Counted from the stretch's first letter, positions 17,502 through 25,727 are shown. The stretch is DNA of 64,000 bases from Sporosarcina sp. ZBG7A (GCF_000813425.1 NZ_JWIB01000015.1:124001-188000); one strand, 5' to 3'. The notes: a model not told the origin generated them from the letters alone. Numbers and translations are program-made.

Positions 17502-18701
17502 ATGGACTTCAACTTAACGGAAGAACAGCAGTTGCTGCGTAAAACAGTGAGACGTTATGTCGATGATCGAATCCTACCGAATATCGCAAAATGGGATGCA
17601 GAAGGCGGTTTCGATCCCGTGGTCTGGAAAGAACTTGCAGACCTCGGGTTCATGGGTACATGTATTCCAGAAATTTATGGTGGTAGCGGCATGGACTATA
17701 ATGCACTCGCTATTCTTTGTGAAGAACTGGAACGCGGGGATACCGCGTTCCGAACCGCGGTATCCGTTCATACGGGGCTGAATTCGTTGACTCTGCTGCA
17801 ATGGGGAACGGAAGAACAGAAGCAGAAGTATTTGATTCCCCAAGCTAAAGGAGAGAAAGTCGGCGCGTTCGGACTGACGGAACCTGGTGCAGGATCCGAC
17901 GTGGCTGCGATGGTTTCTACCGCTGTCCATGATGGCGAAGATTATGTGCTAAATGGGCAGAAAACGTGGATTTCACTATGCGACAGTGCGGATCATTTCC
18001 TCGTCTTCGCCTATACGGATAAATCGAAAAAACATCACGGGATTTCTGCGTTCATCGTCGAGCGTACGATGTCCGGATTTTCATCCAAAGCCATCAAAAA
18101 TAAATATGGCATTAAAGCCGGAAACACTGGTGAGCTATTTTTTGAAGACGTTCGCGTTCCTGCCTCCAACTTGCTTGGAAAAGAAGGCGAAGGGTTCAAA
18201 ATTGCGATGTCTGCATTGGATAACGGACGCTTCACCGTTGCTGCAGGTGCAGTCGGTTTAATTCAGGCGTGTATGGAAGCGAGTGTTACGTATTGTGAAG
18301 AACGCAGTACATTCGGAAAGCCGATTGGACAGCATCAGCTCGTCCAGCAGATGATCGCACGGATGGAAGCGGGTTATCAAATGAGCCGCTTACTCGTCTA
18401 TCGTGCCGGGGAGATGAAAAACGCCGGGCTACGTAATACTCGGGAAACGTCGTTAGCCAAGTGGCAAGCGTGTGATTTTGCCAATCAAGCCGCAGACGAT
18501 GCGTTCCAAATCCATGGTGCATATGGATATTCAGACGATTATCCGGTCGCGCGATTCTTACGCAACTCAAAAGCACCAGTCATCTATGAAGGAACACGGG
18601 AAATCCATACGATCATGCAAGCAGAGTATGTGCTTGGATACCGACAAGACAAGCCTCTTAGCAACATGTTGCCATCTTGGCCATGTGACGAAGACGTGTA
18701 A
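17502..18701 (+). CDS. Acyl-CoA dehydrogenase, glutaryl-CoA dehydrogenase-like
   Basis: 399 residues, FAD acyl-CoA dehydrogenase. Motifs: FGLTEPGAGSDVAAM near residue 124-138, NGQKTWIS near 154, CEERSTFGKPIGQHQLVQ near 265-282, QIHGAYGYSDDYPVARFLRNSK near 338-359, and the catalytic-Glu segment VIYEGTREIH near 362-371. ATG 17502 has AAGGAGGAA upstream; an in-frame ATG at 17484 has none. As third gene after lysine dehydrogenase and ALDH, a glutaryl-CoA dehydrogenase acting late in lysine breakdown is attractive, but short-chain acyl-CoA dehydrogenases cannot be excluded by eye. Confidence 0.85.
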   Translation: MDFNLTEEQQLLRKTVRRYVDDRILPNIAKWDAEGGFDPVVWKELADLGFMGTCIPEIYGGSGMDYNALAILCEELERGDTAFRTAVSVHTGLNSLTLLQWGTEEQKQKYLIPQAKGEKVGAFGLTEPGAGSDVAAMVSTAVHDGEDYVLNGQKTWISLCDSADHFLVFAYTDKSKKHHGISAFIVERTMSGFSSKAIKNKYGIKAGNTGELFFEDVRVPASNLLGKEGEGFKIAMSALDNGRFTVAAGAVGLIQACMEASVTYCEERSTFGKPIGQHQLVQQMIARMEAGYQMSRLLVYRAGEMKNAGLRNTRETSLAKWQACDFANQAADDAFQIHGAYGYSDDYPVARFLRNSKAPVIYEGTREIHTIMQAEYVLGYRQDKPLSNMLPSWPCDEDV

Positions 18702-18747
18702 CTTGTCTGATTCAAAACCGACTCATCTAGTAAAGGAGATGAGACCA

Positions 18748-20016
18748 ATGTACAAAAAAGCTGTACTCGCAGTGGCAGTCAGTGCTGTGGTTGTCTTATC
18801 GGCGTGTGGAATGGTGCCTGCTCCAATGAAAAAAGAAGAACCGAAGCCAGATAAAGTTGCCGTTTCTTTCGGAGAAGACGATTACTTGAAATTAAGCGAG
18901 CCGACAAACGAACTTGGAGCGCAACTGGTCACGAAAGCGGAGCCGAATGATGACGGCAATGTATTCGTGTCTCCAGTCAGTCTTTTAATGGCATTATCCA
19001 TGCTTCAAAACGGAGCGGATGGACAAACTCGCGACGAAATTAAAGATGCGATGCAAGTGATGGGAATGGATACGGAGTCCATCAACCGTGCGAACGCATC
19101 ATTGTTGGACCACCTCCAACGTTCAGACGAGGAGTTAAAACTCAAGACGGCAAATTCAATTTGGGTGAACGATAGGTTCACGTTGCAAGAAAGATTCAAG
19201 CAAATTACACAAGACTACTATTTAGCTGAGGCTCAAGATATGGACATCACCGACTCGAAATCCGTAGATCGCATGAACGAGTGGGTTCAGCAAGCAACAA
19301 ACGGAAAGATTGACGAAATTGTCCAAGCGCCTCTCGATGATAGCTTAGTTATGTATCTGTTGAATGCTGTTTATTTCAAAGCATCCTGGTCCTATCCGTT
19401 CAATGAAAATGCAACAGAAGACGACGATTTCAAGCGCACAGATGGAAATCTTACGAAAGTTCCATTCATGCAATTGAATGAGGAGCTGCCTTATTTGGAA
19501 ACAGATCAGTTCCAGGCAGTTTCACTCCCTTACGGAGACGAAGGAAAGATGACGATGGACATTTACGTCCCGAAAGAGGGGCAGAATCTCGACGATTTCC
19601 TCTTTTCATGGACTACAGAAAACCGTACGAACTGGAAGGGGTCGTTTGAAACACGACTCGGTACAGTCCGTTTACCGAAGTTCCAGCTCGATTATGAAAT
19701 TCTGCTGAATGATGTGCTTCAGGAATTAGGGATGCGGCAAGCATTTGGTGAAGGCGCGGAATTATCTAAGTTAGTAGTAGAGGATGAAAATCCATTGTTT
19801 GTAAGCAAGGTGCTGCAGAAAACCTATCTTTCTGTGGATGAAAAAGGGACAGAGGCAGCAGCCGTCACATCCATCGCTATGGATACGGTATCTGCACCAA
19901 TGGGAGAACCTTTCCAATTCACAGCGGATAAGCCGTTCTTCATCACAATTCGTGACAAAGAAGCGGACGTATTGTTGTTTGCAGGGAAGATTGCCAATCC
20001 TGTACAAGGAGACTAG
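18748..20016 (+). CDS. Lipoprotein serpin (serine protease inhibitor family)
   Basis: 422 residues. N-terminal lipoprotein signal KKAVLAVAVSAVVVLSAC with lipobox LSAC; then a charged linker and a full serpin fold: NVFVSPVSLLMALSMLQNGA near residue 71-90, NSIWVNDRF near 137, LNAVYFKASW near 205-214, and the reactive loop hinge DEKGTEAAAVTSIAMDT near 370-386. The hinge Gly-Thr-Glu-Ala-Ala-Ala matches inhibitory serpins; counting 17 residues from the P17 Glu puts Val-Ser at P1-P1'. The C-terminal PFFITIRDKEADVLLFAGKI closes the fold. AAAGGAG precedes ATG 18748. Outer face of the membrane is the expected location. It follows the lysine operon by 46 bases. Confidence 0.92.
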   Translation: MYKKAVLAVAVSAVVVLSACGMVPAPMKKEEPKPDKVAVSFGEDDYLKLSEPTNELGAQLVTKAEPNDDGNVFVSPVSLLMALSMLQNGADGQTRDEIKDAMQVMGMDTESINRANASLLDHLQRSDEELKLKTANSIWVNDRFTLQERFKQITQDYYLAEAQDMDITDSKSVDRMNEWVQQATNGKIDEIVQAPLDDSLVMYLLNAVYFKASWSYPFNENATEDDDFKRTDGNLTKVPFMQLNEELPYLETDQFQAVSLPYGDEGKMTMDIYVPKEGQNLDDFLFSWTTENRTNWKGSFETRLGTVRLPKFQLDYEILLNDVLQELGMRQAFGEGAELSKLVVEDENPLFVSKVLQKTYLSVDEKGTEAAAVTSIAMDTVSAPMGEPFQFTADKPFFITIRDKEADVLLFAGKIANPVQGD

Positions 20017-20021
20017 TAGCT

Positions 20022-20059
20022 AAAAGTCTCGAAGCCGAGTGGGGTTATCGGGACTTTTT
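20022..20059 (+). terminator. Terminator of the serpin gene
   Basis: AAAAGTCTCGA (20022-20032) pairs with TCGGGACTTTT (20048-20058) with one G-U pair, ending in T-tract. Confidence 0.8.
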
Positions 20060-20201
20060 GTCCGCAAAGAACGCTTTGTTTTTAGACAAATCAAGCAAAA
20101 TAGTTTTTTAATGGAAACTATGATAAAATAGAGTAGTTGAGATCAATCAACATTTTTTTGTTCTACATTGTGAATAATTTCACAAGAAAGGGGAGATATA
20201 A

Positions 20202-21305
20202 TTGAATATTACGATTGTTGGTTCAGGACACGGAGGTTCTACCGCGGCTGCTTGTCTAGCGCGCGATGGTCACCAAGTGAGTATGTTGAAGCTAAGCAAT
20301 CAGCCAAACGAGCACTTTGCTAAATTGGAAGAAACGAAGTGCATCACATTGAAAGAGGGGGGCGAACAGCAAACCGTTCCGCTACATGCTGTGACACGCA
20401 ATCCTGCAGAAGTTATACCACAAGCAGACATTATCCTCATTTATTACGTCTCGAATTACCACAAGTCCCTCGCGAGCGCCCTAGCTCCACACTTACAGAA
20501 GCAACAAACCGTTTACATTTGTCCGGGGTATCTCGGCAGCATTTACTTTTTGAACGAATTGAAACGAATTGGCAGAACTGAAGATGCACCACTATTTGTT
20601 GAAGGCGAAACGTTGCCATACAGCTGTAGAATCACAAATCCAGGTGAGGTCACGTTGTATTCAGAGAACTACGGTCATCCGATTGCATCCCTTCCGGCAG
20701 ATCGAGTTCAAGAGGCATGCCATACGCTAAAACCGATTCTAGGCAACTGCATCCCACGTGAAAATATTGCAGAAGTCGCACTCCACAACCCGAACCTCAT
20801 TATGCACACAGTCGGGATTGCGCTTAACGCAGCATATATTGAGAACTCGGAAGGTCAGTTTTCGATGTATACGGAAGGATTTACGCCGTCCACTTGGAAA
20901 GTGGCACACGAGTTGGATCAGGAAAAAATGGATATGCTTGAGAAAATCGGTTCGAAACGCCGTTCATACATCGAAGAGTTCAAAGTGCGCACATTCACTG
21001 ATCCTGAAGCCCAGTCAGATGATGAGGCATTTGCTATCTACGCAGACAGTGTTAAGGATTTGCATACAAAATCCGTCAACAATCGGTACATTACAGAAGA
21101 CGTGCCAATGGGCCTTGGGCTACTTCACTCGCTCGGGAAGCACATCGGTTTGCCGACGCCAGTGGCTGATTCTATTATCACCCTCTCAGGAACCATGGTC
21201 GGAGAAGATTATTTCTTAGATGCGCGTTCTATAGAAAAACTCGGTTTCACAACCGCAGAGGAATTGTTGTCATTCATCAATCCTAACAAAACGACTCAAG
21301 TTTAA
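20202..21305 (+). CDS. NAD/NADP octopine/nopaline dehydrogenase family protein
   Basis: 367 residues. Rossmann N-terminus NITIVGSGHGGSTAAACLARDGH, then the octopine-dehydrogenase C-terminal domain with EVALHNPNLIMHTVGIALNAAYIE near residue 190-213 (the catalytic-type His in NPNLIMH), and EDVPMGLGLLHSLGKHIGLPTPVADSII near 299-326. Family members reductively condense an amino acid with a 2-oxoacid, or run the reverse. TTG 20202 is preceded by GGGGAG. No partner metallophore or opine-transport genes are nearby, so the substrate is unknown. Ends in its own terminator. Confidence 0.82.
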   Translation: MNITIVGSGHGGSTAAACLARDGHQVSMLKLSNQPNEHFAKLEETKCITLKEGGEQQTVPLHAVTRNPAEVIPQADIILIYYVSNYHKSLASALAPHLQKQQTVYICPGYLGSIYFLNELKRIGRTEDAPLFVEGETLPYSCRITNPGEVTLYSENYGHPIASLPADRVQEACHTLKPILGNCIPRENIAEVALHNPNLIMHTVGIALNAAYIENSEGQFSMYTEGFTPSTWKVAHELDQEKMDMLEKIGSKRRSYIEEFKVRTFTDPEAQSDDEAFAIYADSVKDLHTKSVNNRYITEDVPMGLGLLHSLGKHIGLPTPVADSIITLSGTMVGEDYFLDARSIEKLGFTTAEELLSFINPNKTTQV

Positions 21306-21317
21306 TGGAATATAGGA

Positions 21318-21350
21318 AACGAAGGCGTGACACGTCCTTCGTTTTTTCTT
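21318..21350 (+). terminator. Terminator of the opine-dehydrogenase-family gene
   Basis: AACGAAGG (21318-21325) and CCTTCGTT (21336-21343) with an inner CGTG/CACG pairing, followed by TTTTTCTTTT. Confidence 0.85.
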
Positions 21351-21373
21351 TTAAGAATTTGATCAAAAAACCC

Positions 21374-21402
21374 TTGCAATCTATTTATAGGGAGCGTATT
21401 AT
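21374..21402 (+). promoter_or_regulatory. SigA promoter of the tetR-yhgE locus
   Basis: TTGCAA (21374-21379), 17-base spacer, TATTAT (21397-21402). The predicted transcription start near 21409 places the operator at 21415-21441 directly on the initial transcribed region. Confidence 0.7.
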
Positions 21403-21414
21403 AAGGAGTGACCA

Positions 21415-21441
21415 AATGACCATAATTGAATTACGGTCATT
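21415..21441. promoter_or_regulatory. TetR operator site 1
   Basis: AATGACCATAATT-G-AATTACGGTCATT, a 27-bp dyad with one mismatch pair, sited between the predicted transcription start and the tetR coding region. An extra TGACC half-site lies at 21409-21413. The same AATGACC-N13-GGTCA geometry recurs before the next gene. Confidence 0.7.
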
Positions 21442-21463
21442 TTACAATGAAAGAGGTGGGCAC

Positions 21464-22033
21464 ATGGATCGCAGAACGGAGATTTTGGAAGCCGCTGCAA
21501 AATCCTTCTCACTGTTTGGCTACAAAGCGACCACGATGGACCAAGTCGCTAAGATTGCAAACGTTGGGAAAGGTACGATTTACACATTCTTCGCGAACAA
21601 AGAAGAACTGTTTAACGCCATTGTCGTCGGAATGATTGAAGAGATGAGGACAGAAGCGGAAGCCGCCGCTATTGAAGGGGCTACATTTGAAGAAAATGCG
21701 CATGCTCGTCTTATGTCGATTTTGAAATTTAGAACGACGCACCAACTATACGCCAAACTGATTGATGAAGGAAAAGAAATCCGGACGCCTGCCGTACAAG
21801 AAGTCCTCGTAGATATCGAGAAACAGATTGTGAAATTCATTGCTGAGAAAATCCAAAAAGGCATTAATCGCGGTGAAGTCAAACCATGTAATGTTGAAAT
21901 GGTCGCGTATTTGCTGTTTAAATCGTATATGGCACTCGTTGTAGACTGGGGTAAAACCCACCATCAAGAGTTGGATCAAACCGAGATCATCGATTTACTG
22001 AGTAGTACCATTTTCAAAAGTCTCTTAATTTGA
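21464..22033 (+). CDS. TetR/AcrR-family regulator
   Basis: 189 residues. HTH near residues 8-52 (AKSFSLFGYKATTMDQVAKIANVGKGTIYTFFANKEELF); helical ligand domain after. ATG 21464 has AGAGGTG upstream and fits both the family N-terminus and the promoter position. An in-frame ATG at 21416 with AAGGAG exists, but that ribosome site falls at or before the predicted transcript start and the codon lies in the operator. Its two look-alike operators suggest it represses itself and the YhgE/Pip gene. Confidence 0.9.
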   Translation: MDRRTEILEAAAKSFSLFGYKATTMDQVAKIANVGKGTIYTFFANKEELFNAIVVGMIEEMRTEAEAAAIEGATFEENAHARLMSILKFRTTHQLYAKLIDEGKEIRTPAVQEVLVDIEKQIVKFIAEKIQKGINRGEVKPCNVEMVAYLLFKSYMALVVDWGKTHHQELDQTEIIDLLSSTIFKSLLI

Positions 22034-22046
22034 GACTTCTTTTTTT
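22018..22046 (+). terminator. Terminator overlapping the tetR stop codon
   Basis: AAGTCTC (22018-22024), TTAATTT loop, GAGACTT (22032-22038), then CTTTTTTT. The TGA stop (22031-22033) lies at the loop-stem junction. It would limit read-through into the YhgE gene. Confidence 0.8.
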
Positions 22047-22053
22047 AAGAATC

Positions 22054-22080
22054 AATGACCAGAAATCCAAAGTGGTCAAC
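22054..22080. promoter_or_regulatory. TetR operator site 2
   Basis: AATGACC-N13-GGTCAAC; the core TGACCA (22056-22061) and TGGTCA (22073-22078) is a perfect inverted repeat. Half-site sequence and the 13-base gap match site 1. It sits just upstream of the YhgE ribosome site. Confidence 0.65.
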
Positions 22081-22099
22081 CAGTCAAGGAGGAGAAAAA

Positions 22100-24304
22100 A
22101 TGAAGAAGACGATGACAGGAGCGGAATGGAAGCAGTTATTGCGCACGCGAAAAATGATTGTGCCTATGATTGCAATTTTATTCATACCGGTATTATATGC
22201 AGGGATGTTTTTGTGGGCGTTTTGGGATCCATACGCTAACATGGATGCACTGCCAGTTGCGGTTGTAAATATGGATGAAGGTGCCGAATTTGAAGGAACT
22301 GAACTCGATCTTGGTAAAGAACTTGTCGACAAACTCGTCGATAGTAAGCAGTTCGACTTCCAAAGTATTTCTGAATCTGAGGCTGAAAAAGGTATCACGA
22401 ATCAGGATTACTACATGACAATCGAAATTCCGGATAATTTTTCGCAACACGCAACAACTTTATTGGATGAAACACCTGAGAAACTAGCGTTGGTCTACAA
22501 ACCAAACGAAGGCTTCAACTTCCTCTCTGCACAAATCGGAGAAACGGCGATGGATCGCATCAAAGCGGAAGTGAACGAAAATGTATCGGCCACATATGCG
22601 GAACAACTTTTCGACTCCATCAAAGAAATGGGCGATGGATTCGGGGATGCGGCTGACGGTGCAGGAAAACTGCATGACGGTTCTGGCAAGCTTGTTTCAG
22701 GAACAGAGGATTTAAAAGGGTACTTGGCACAACTTGCATCGAGTACCGTAACGCTTGCCGATGGCTCTGATCAGTTGAAAAAAGGTGTCATCGAAGCTTC
22801 AAATGGGGCATCTTCATTAAATTCAGGTCTTGGAACATTGTCGTCAGGTGTTAGTGAACTTCAAGGCGGCGCTCAAAAAGCATCTGCGGGTGCGAGTGAT
22901 TTGAATGCAGGGCTGACTCAATACACGCAAGGTGTTGGTAAGCTCGCAAGTAGTTATCAACAGATTGGTGCAAAAGAAAAAGAATTCGGAGCAGGTGTGG
23001 GCAACTTAGCTGAAAAATCCGGTTCACTCAATGCTGCAGCTGGTCAATTAACAGGCGGTGCGCAGCAAGTAAATGCGGGAATTGGACAATTGTCTGAACA
23101 ACTTGCGCCAATTTTAGCTTCACTTCCTGAAGAACAAAAAGCGGCATTGCAAGGTGCCCTTGGTGAATTGAAACAAGGTAGTGCCCAAGTGGCAGGCGGA
23201 CTTGGTGAGTTATCGCAAGGAACCGCAGCGCTACAATCGGGAGCGAAAGAGTTGAATGGTGCCGCGGGTCAATTAGCTGGGGCACACTCACAGGCACTTG
23301 CAGGCGTTAACGAGTTGAACAGTAAATCCGGGCAATTGCTCGCAGGTTCATCAGCACTTGCTGAAGGAAATAGCGCGCTAAATGCAGGTGTGGATAAACT
23401 TGCTACAGGCGCAACAGCTGCAAAAGAAGGATCTGGGAAGTTGGTCGATGGTCTTTCTGCGTTATCAGCTGGTTCGAAAACATTAACAGACGGAACAGGA
23501 ACACTTGCTTCTAAATCTCAAGAACTGGCAACTGGATCCGCAACACTTGCTGACGGAGCGAAAGAATTGAACGAAGGAACAGGCACACTTCAAGAGAAAT
23601 TGAGTGAAGCGAACGATACCGCTTCTGAAGTGAACCCATCTGACAAAACTTATGATATGGTAGCTGCTCCAGTAGATGTAGAAAAGTCTGCAGTTAATGA
23701 AGTACCGAACTACGGAACAGGATTCGCACCTTATTTCTTATCTCTAGGATTGTTCGTCGGTGCGTTGTTACTGTCCATCGTATTCCCGCTTGTTCAACCA
23801 GTAATTTCTCCAACAGGTCCGTTCCGCTGGTTCGCAAGTAAAGTGTCTGTGCTTGCAGTGGTTGGGCTCATTCAAGCGCTGATCTCCGTTGTTGTCATTA
23901 AATACGCGCTTGGTATGGATACTATCAACACTCCATTGTTCATCCTTACAGCGATCATTACAAGTTACACATTCATCGCGCTCGTACAATTGTTTGTTTC
24001 TGTATTCAGTGACGCAGGACGCTTCCTGGCGATTCTCGTCTTGATCATGCAGCTCGTAACAAGCGCGGGAACGTTCCCATTGGAATTGATCCCAGAACCA
24101 CTTCAGATTTTCAATAAATTCTTGCCAATGACATACTCTGTTCAGGCATTCAAAGCATCAATTTCTACAGGCGACATGACGCATCTATGGACTTCAAACG
24201 GAATACTAATTGGATTCATGGTCGTATGTCTTGCGTTGACAGCAGGCTATTTCGCATTGTTGTTCAAAAAACGCCATTCTGCAACAGATGTTGTAGAAGC
24301 ATAA
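22100..24304 (+). CDS. YhgE/Pip-family membrane protein (ABC-2-like)
   Basis: 734 residues. One membrane helix near residues 17-37 (IVPMIAILFIPVLYAGMFLW), the YhgE/Pip extracellular domain (VVNMDEGAEFEG near 52, YYMTIEIPDNFS near 100), then a long stalk of about 330 residues made of roughly 11-residue turns with L-x-x-G spacing (SGLGTLSSGVSELQGGA), and five or six C-terminal helices (from about 565) resembling ABC-2 permeases. Related to phage-infection protein and type VII-associated EsaA-like proteins; the transported substrate is unknown. ATG 22100 follows AAGGAGGAG. Controlled, by inference, by the upstream TetR. Confidence 0.9.
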   Translation: MKKTMTGAEWKQLLRTRKMIVPMIAILFIPVLYAGMFLWAFWDPYANMDALPVAVVNMDEGAEFEGTELDLGKELVDKLVDSKQFDFQSISESEAEKGITNQDYYMTIEIPDNFSQHATTLLDETPEKLALVYKPNEGFNFLSAQIGETAMDRIKAEVNENVSATYAEQLFDSIKEMGDGFGDAADGAGKLHDGSGKLVSGTEDLKGYLAQLASSTVTLADGSDQLKKGVIEASNGASSLNSGLGTLSSGVSELQGGAQKASAGASDLNAGLTQYTQGVGKLASSYQQIGAKEKEFGAGVGNLAEKSGSLNAAAGQLTGGAQQVNAGIGQLSEQLAPILASLPEEQKAALQGALGELKQGSAQVAGGLGELSQGTAALQSGAKELNGAAGQLAGAHSQALAGVNELNSKSGQLLAGSSALAEGNSALNAGVDKLATGATAAKEGSGKLVDGLSALSAGSKTLTDGTGTLASKSQELATGSATLADGAKELNEGTGTLQEKLSEANDTASEVNPSDKTYDMVAAPVDVEKSAVNEVPNYGTGFAPYFLSLGLFVGALLLSIVFPLVQPVISPTGPFRWFASKVSVLAVVGLIQALISVVVIKYALGMDTINTPLFILTAIITSYTFIALVQLFVSVFSDAGRFLAILVLIMQLVTSAGTFPLELIPEPLQIFNKFLPMTYSVQAFKASISTGDMTHLWTSNGILIGFMVVCLALTAGYFALLFKKRHSATDVVEA

Positions 24305-24316
24305 GAAACGATTCAC

Positions 24317-24352
24317 AACCGGCAGACGGAATAACACGTCTGTCGGTTTTTT
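24317..24352 (+). terminator. Terminator of the YhgE/Pip gene
   Basis: AACCGGCAGACG (24317-24328), GAATAACA-type loop, CGTCTGTCGGTT, T6. One G-U pair. Confidence 0.88.
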
Positions 24353-24505
24353 GTGGATAAAGATTTGAATGATTTGAAAAGTTATCGACGGGTGACGACG
24401 AAGTTATGCCCAATTGGGGATGGAATCGGGGTTATCCACAAGGGATTTTATTTCGATATGTGCAAAATAGATTTTTGGAACGACTTATCCACCTTTGGGC
24501 TGGAG

Positions 24506-24652
24506 AATGAGCCAGATGGAAGGGGGAATCGGAAAGATGTGGGCGGAAATCGGCAGTGTGTCGTGAAGAATCAGCAAGAGCCAGGCATGAATCGGAAACA
24601 TCGCGCAAAGAATCGGCAAGATGGAAGAATTAATCGGCATCGGGACACAATT
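24506..24652 (+). repeat. Family B 21-bp repeat array, 7 units
   Basis: Units AATC(G/A)GCA plus 13-14 variable bases at exactly 21-bp spacing: 24527, 24548, 24569, 24590, 24611, 24632, with a degenerate unit at 24506. The last unit runs on into GGGACACAATTCAA. A second array of the family is at 38131. The frame open across it is an artefact of the 21-bp period. Sits between converging genes. Confidence 0.88.
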
Positions 24653-24738
24653 CAACTGCGTTAAGGGATTAATTGGGTGCGCTGCGCTTGTTTTTAGTGG
24701 GCTATCTCACTATGCTCAGTTTGCATTCTTATCCAATG

Positions 24739-24776
24739 AAAAAAGCAGCGATCTTCAACAGAAGTCGCTGCTTTTC
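24739..24776 (-). terminator. Terminator of the SDR gene
   Basis: AAAAGCAGCGA (24741-24751) and TCGCTGCTTTT (24765-24775) with further CTTC/GAAG pairing inside; T6 on the minus strand. Confidence 0.85.
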
Positions 24777-24784
24777 ATAGTGAT

Positions 24785-25666
24785 TTACGATCCAACAAAA
24801 TCTCCGCCATCGACGTGAATCGTTTGGCCAGTCATATAGCTAGAATCGTTCGAAGCGAGAAACACGTAAGCGGGTGCGTTTTCAGCGGGCTCGCCGCGAC
24901 GCTTCATCGGTGTATCGTCTCCGTGCTTTTCAACGGTCTTCGCATCGAACGTCGAAGGGATGAGTGGTGTCCAAATCGGACCAGGTGCGACTGCATTCAC
25001 ACGAATTTTTTGGTCTGCTAAGTTCAATGCTAGTGAGCGCGTGAATGTTGTGATAGCCCCTTTGGTTGCCGAGTAATCAAGCAATCCGGGAGAACCATTG
25101 TAAGCGGTGACTGAAGATGTGTTGATAATCGAGCTTCCTTCCTTCATATGTGGCAAAGCGAATCTAGTTAAATAAAAGAGTCCGAAAAAGTTTGTTTCAA
25201 AAGTCTCGCGTAATTGGTCCCCGGAAATATCAAGCAGTGATTTTTGTGGGAATTGTTTTCCGGCGTTATTCACGAGCACATCGAGACCGCCAAATTCTTC
25301 AACGACTGCGTCCACTAATGTTTCACAGTTTTCCTCTTCACTAATGTCTATTCTTTTTGCAAACGCCTTCCCACCGTATTTCTTAATAAGTTCAACGGTT
25401 TTATCCGCATCGACATCTTCTTCAGGACTTAAGTAAGCAATCGCGACATCTGCGCCTTCTTTTGCGAAAGCGACGGCAACTGCACGACCGATTCCGCTGT
25501 CTCCTCCAGTGATCAGCGTTTTCTTCCCGGCTAACTTTCCGGAACCTTTATACAATTCATCATCGTAAATCGGCTGAGGTGACATCTCCTCTTCCACGCC
25601 AGGTTGCTGTTCCTGTGTCTGGGGTTTTACGTTTTCATCAATCTTTTCGTATTTGTCTTTTGTCAT
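24785..25666 (-). CDS. SDR-family oxidoreductase, general stress protein 39 type
   Basis: 293 residues. An N-terminal extension of about 45 residues rich in Glu/Gln, then the SDR core: KKTLITGGDSGIGRAVAVAFAKEG (TGxxxGIG) near residue 49, NNAG near 130, catalytic Ser in INTSSVTAYNGSPGLLDYSATKGA with YxxxK near 176-200, and PGPIWTPL near 224. Matches the YdaD/YhxC group of Bacillus, which are SigB-controlled stress oxidoreductases. ATG 25666 has GGAGGA upstream; the longer in-frame start is rejected. Confidence 0.88.
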   Translation of the reverse strand: MTKDKYEKIDENVKPQTQEQQPGVEEEMSPQPIYDDELYKGSGKLAGKKTLITGGDSGIGRAVAVAFAKEGADVAIAYLSPEEDVDADKTVELIKKYGGKAFAKRIDISEEENCETLVDAVVEEFGGLDVLVNNAGKQFPQKSLLDISGDQLRETFETNFFGLFYLTRFALPHMKEGSSIINTSSVTAYNGSPGLLDYSATKGAITTFTRSLALNLADQKIRVNAVAPGPIWTPLIPSTFDAKTVEKHGDDTPMKRRGEPAENAPAYVFLASNDSSYMTGQTIHVDGGDFVGS

Positions 25667-25702
25667 CTGCAAAATCCTCCTAACAGGGTATCTAGTCAAA
25701 GT

Positions 25703-25727
25703 ATTCCCATAAGAAGCACTAGCAAAC
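25703..25727 (-). promoter_or_regulatory. SigB-like promoter of the SDR gene
   Basis: Minus strand GTTTGC (25722-25727), 13-base spacer, GGGAAT (25703-25708), 37 bases before the start codon. Close to the SigB consensus GTTTAA-N12-15-GGGWAT and consistent with the general-stress family. Confidence 0.5.

Noticed and set aside
18472..18747. 92-residue N-terminal extension of the serpin
   Set aside because: It overlaps the acyl-CoA dehydrogenase gene; the signal peptide and ribosome site place the start at 18748.
22083..22103. Start of the YhgE/Pip gene at 22055
   Set aside because: That ATG lies in the predicted operator; AAGGAGGAG before ATG 22100 fits better.
24353..24664. Protein of 103 residues
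   Set aside because: Made of the family B repeat and terminator DNA; no ribosome site.
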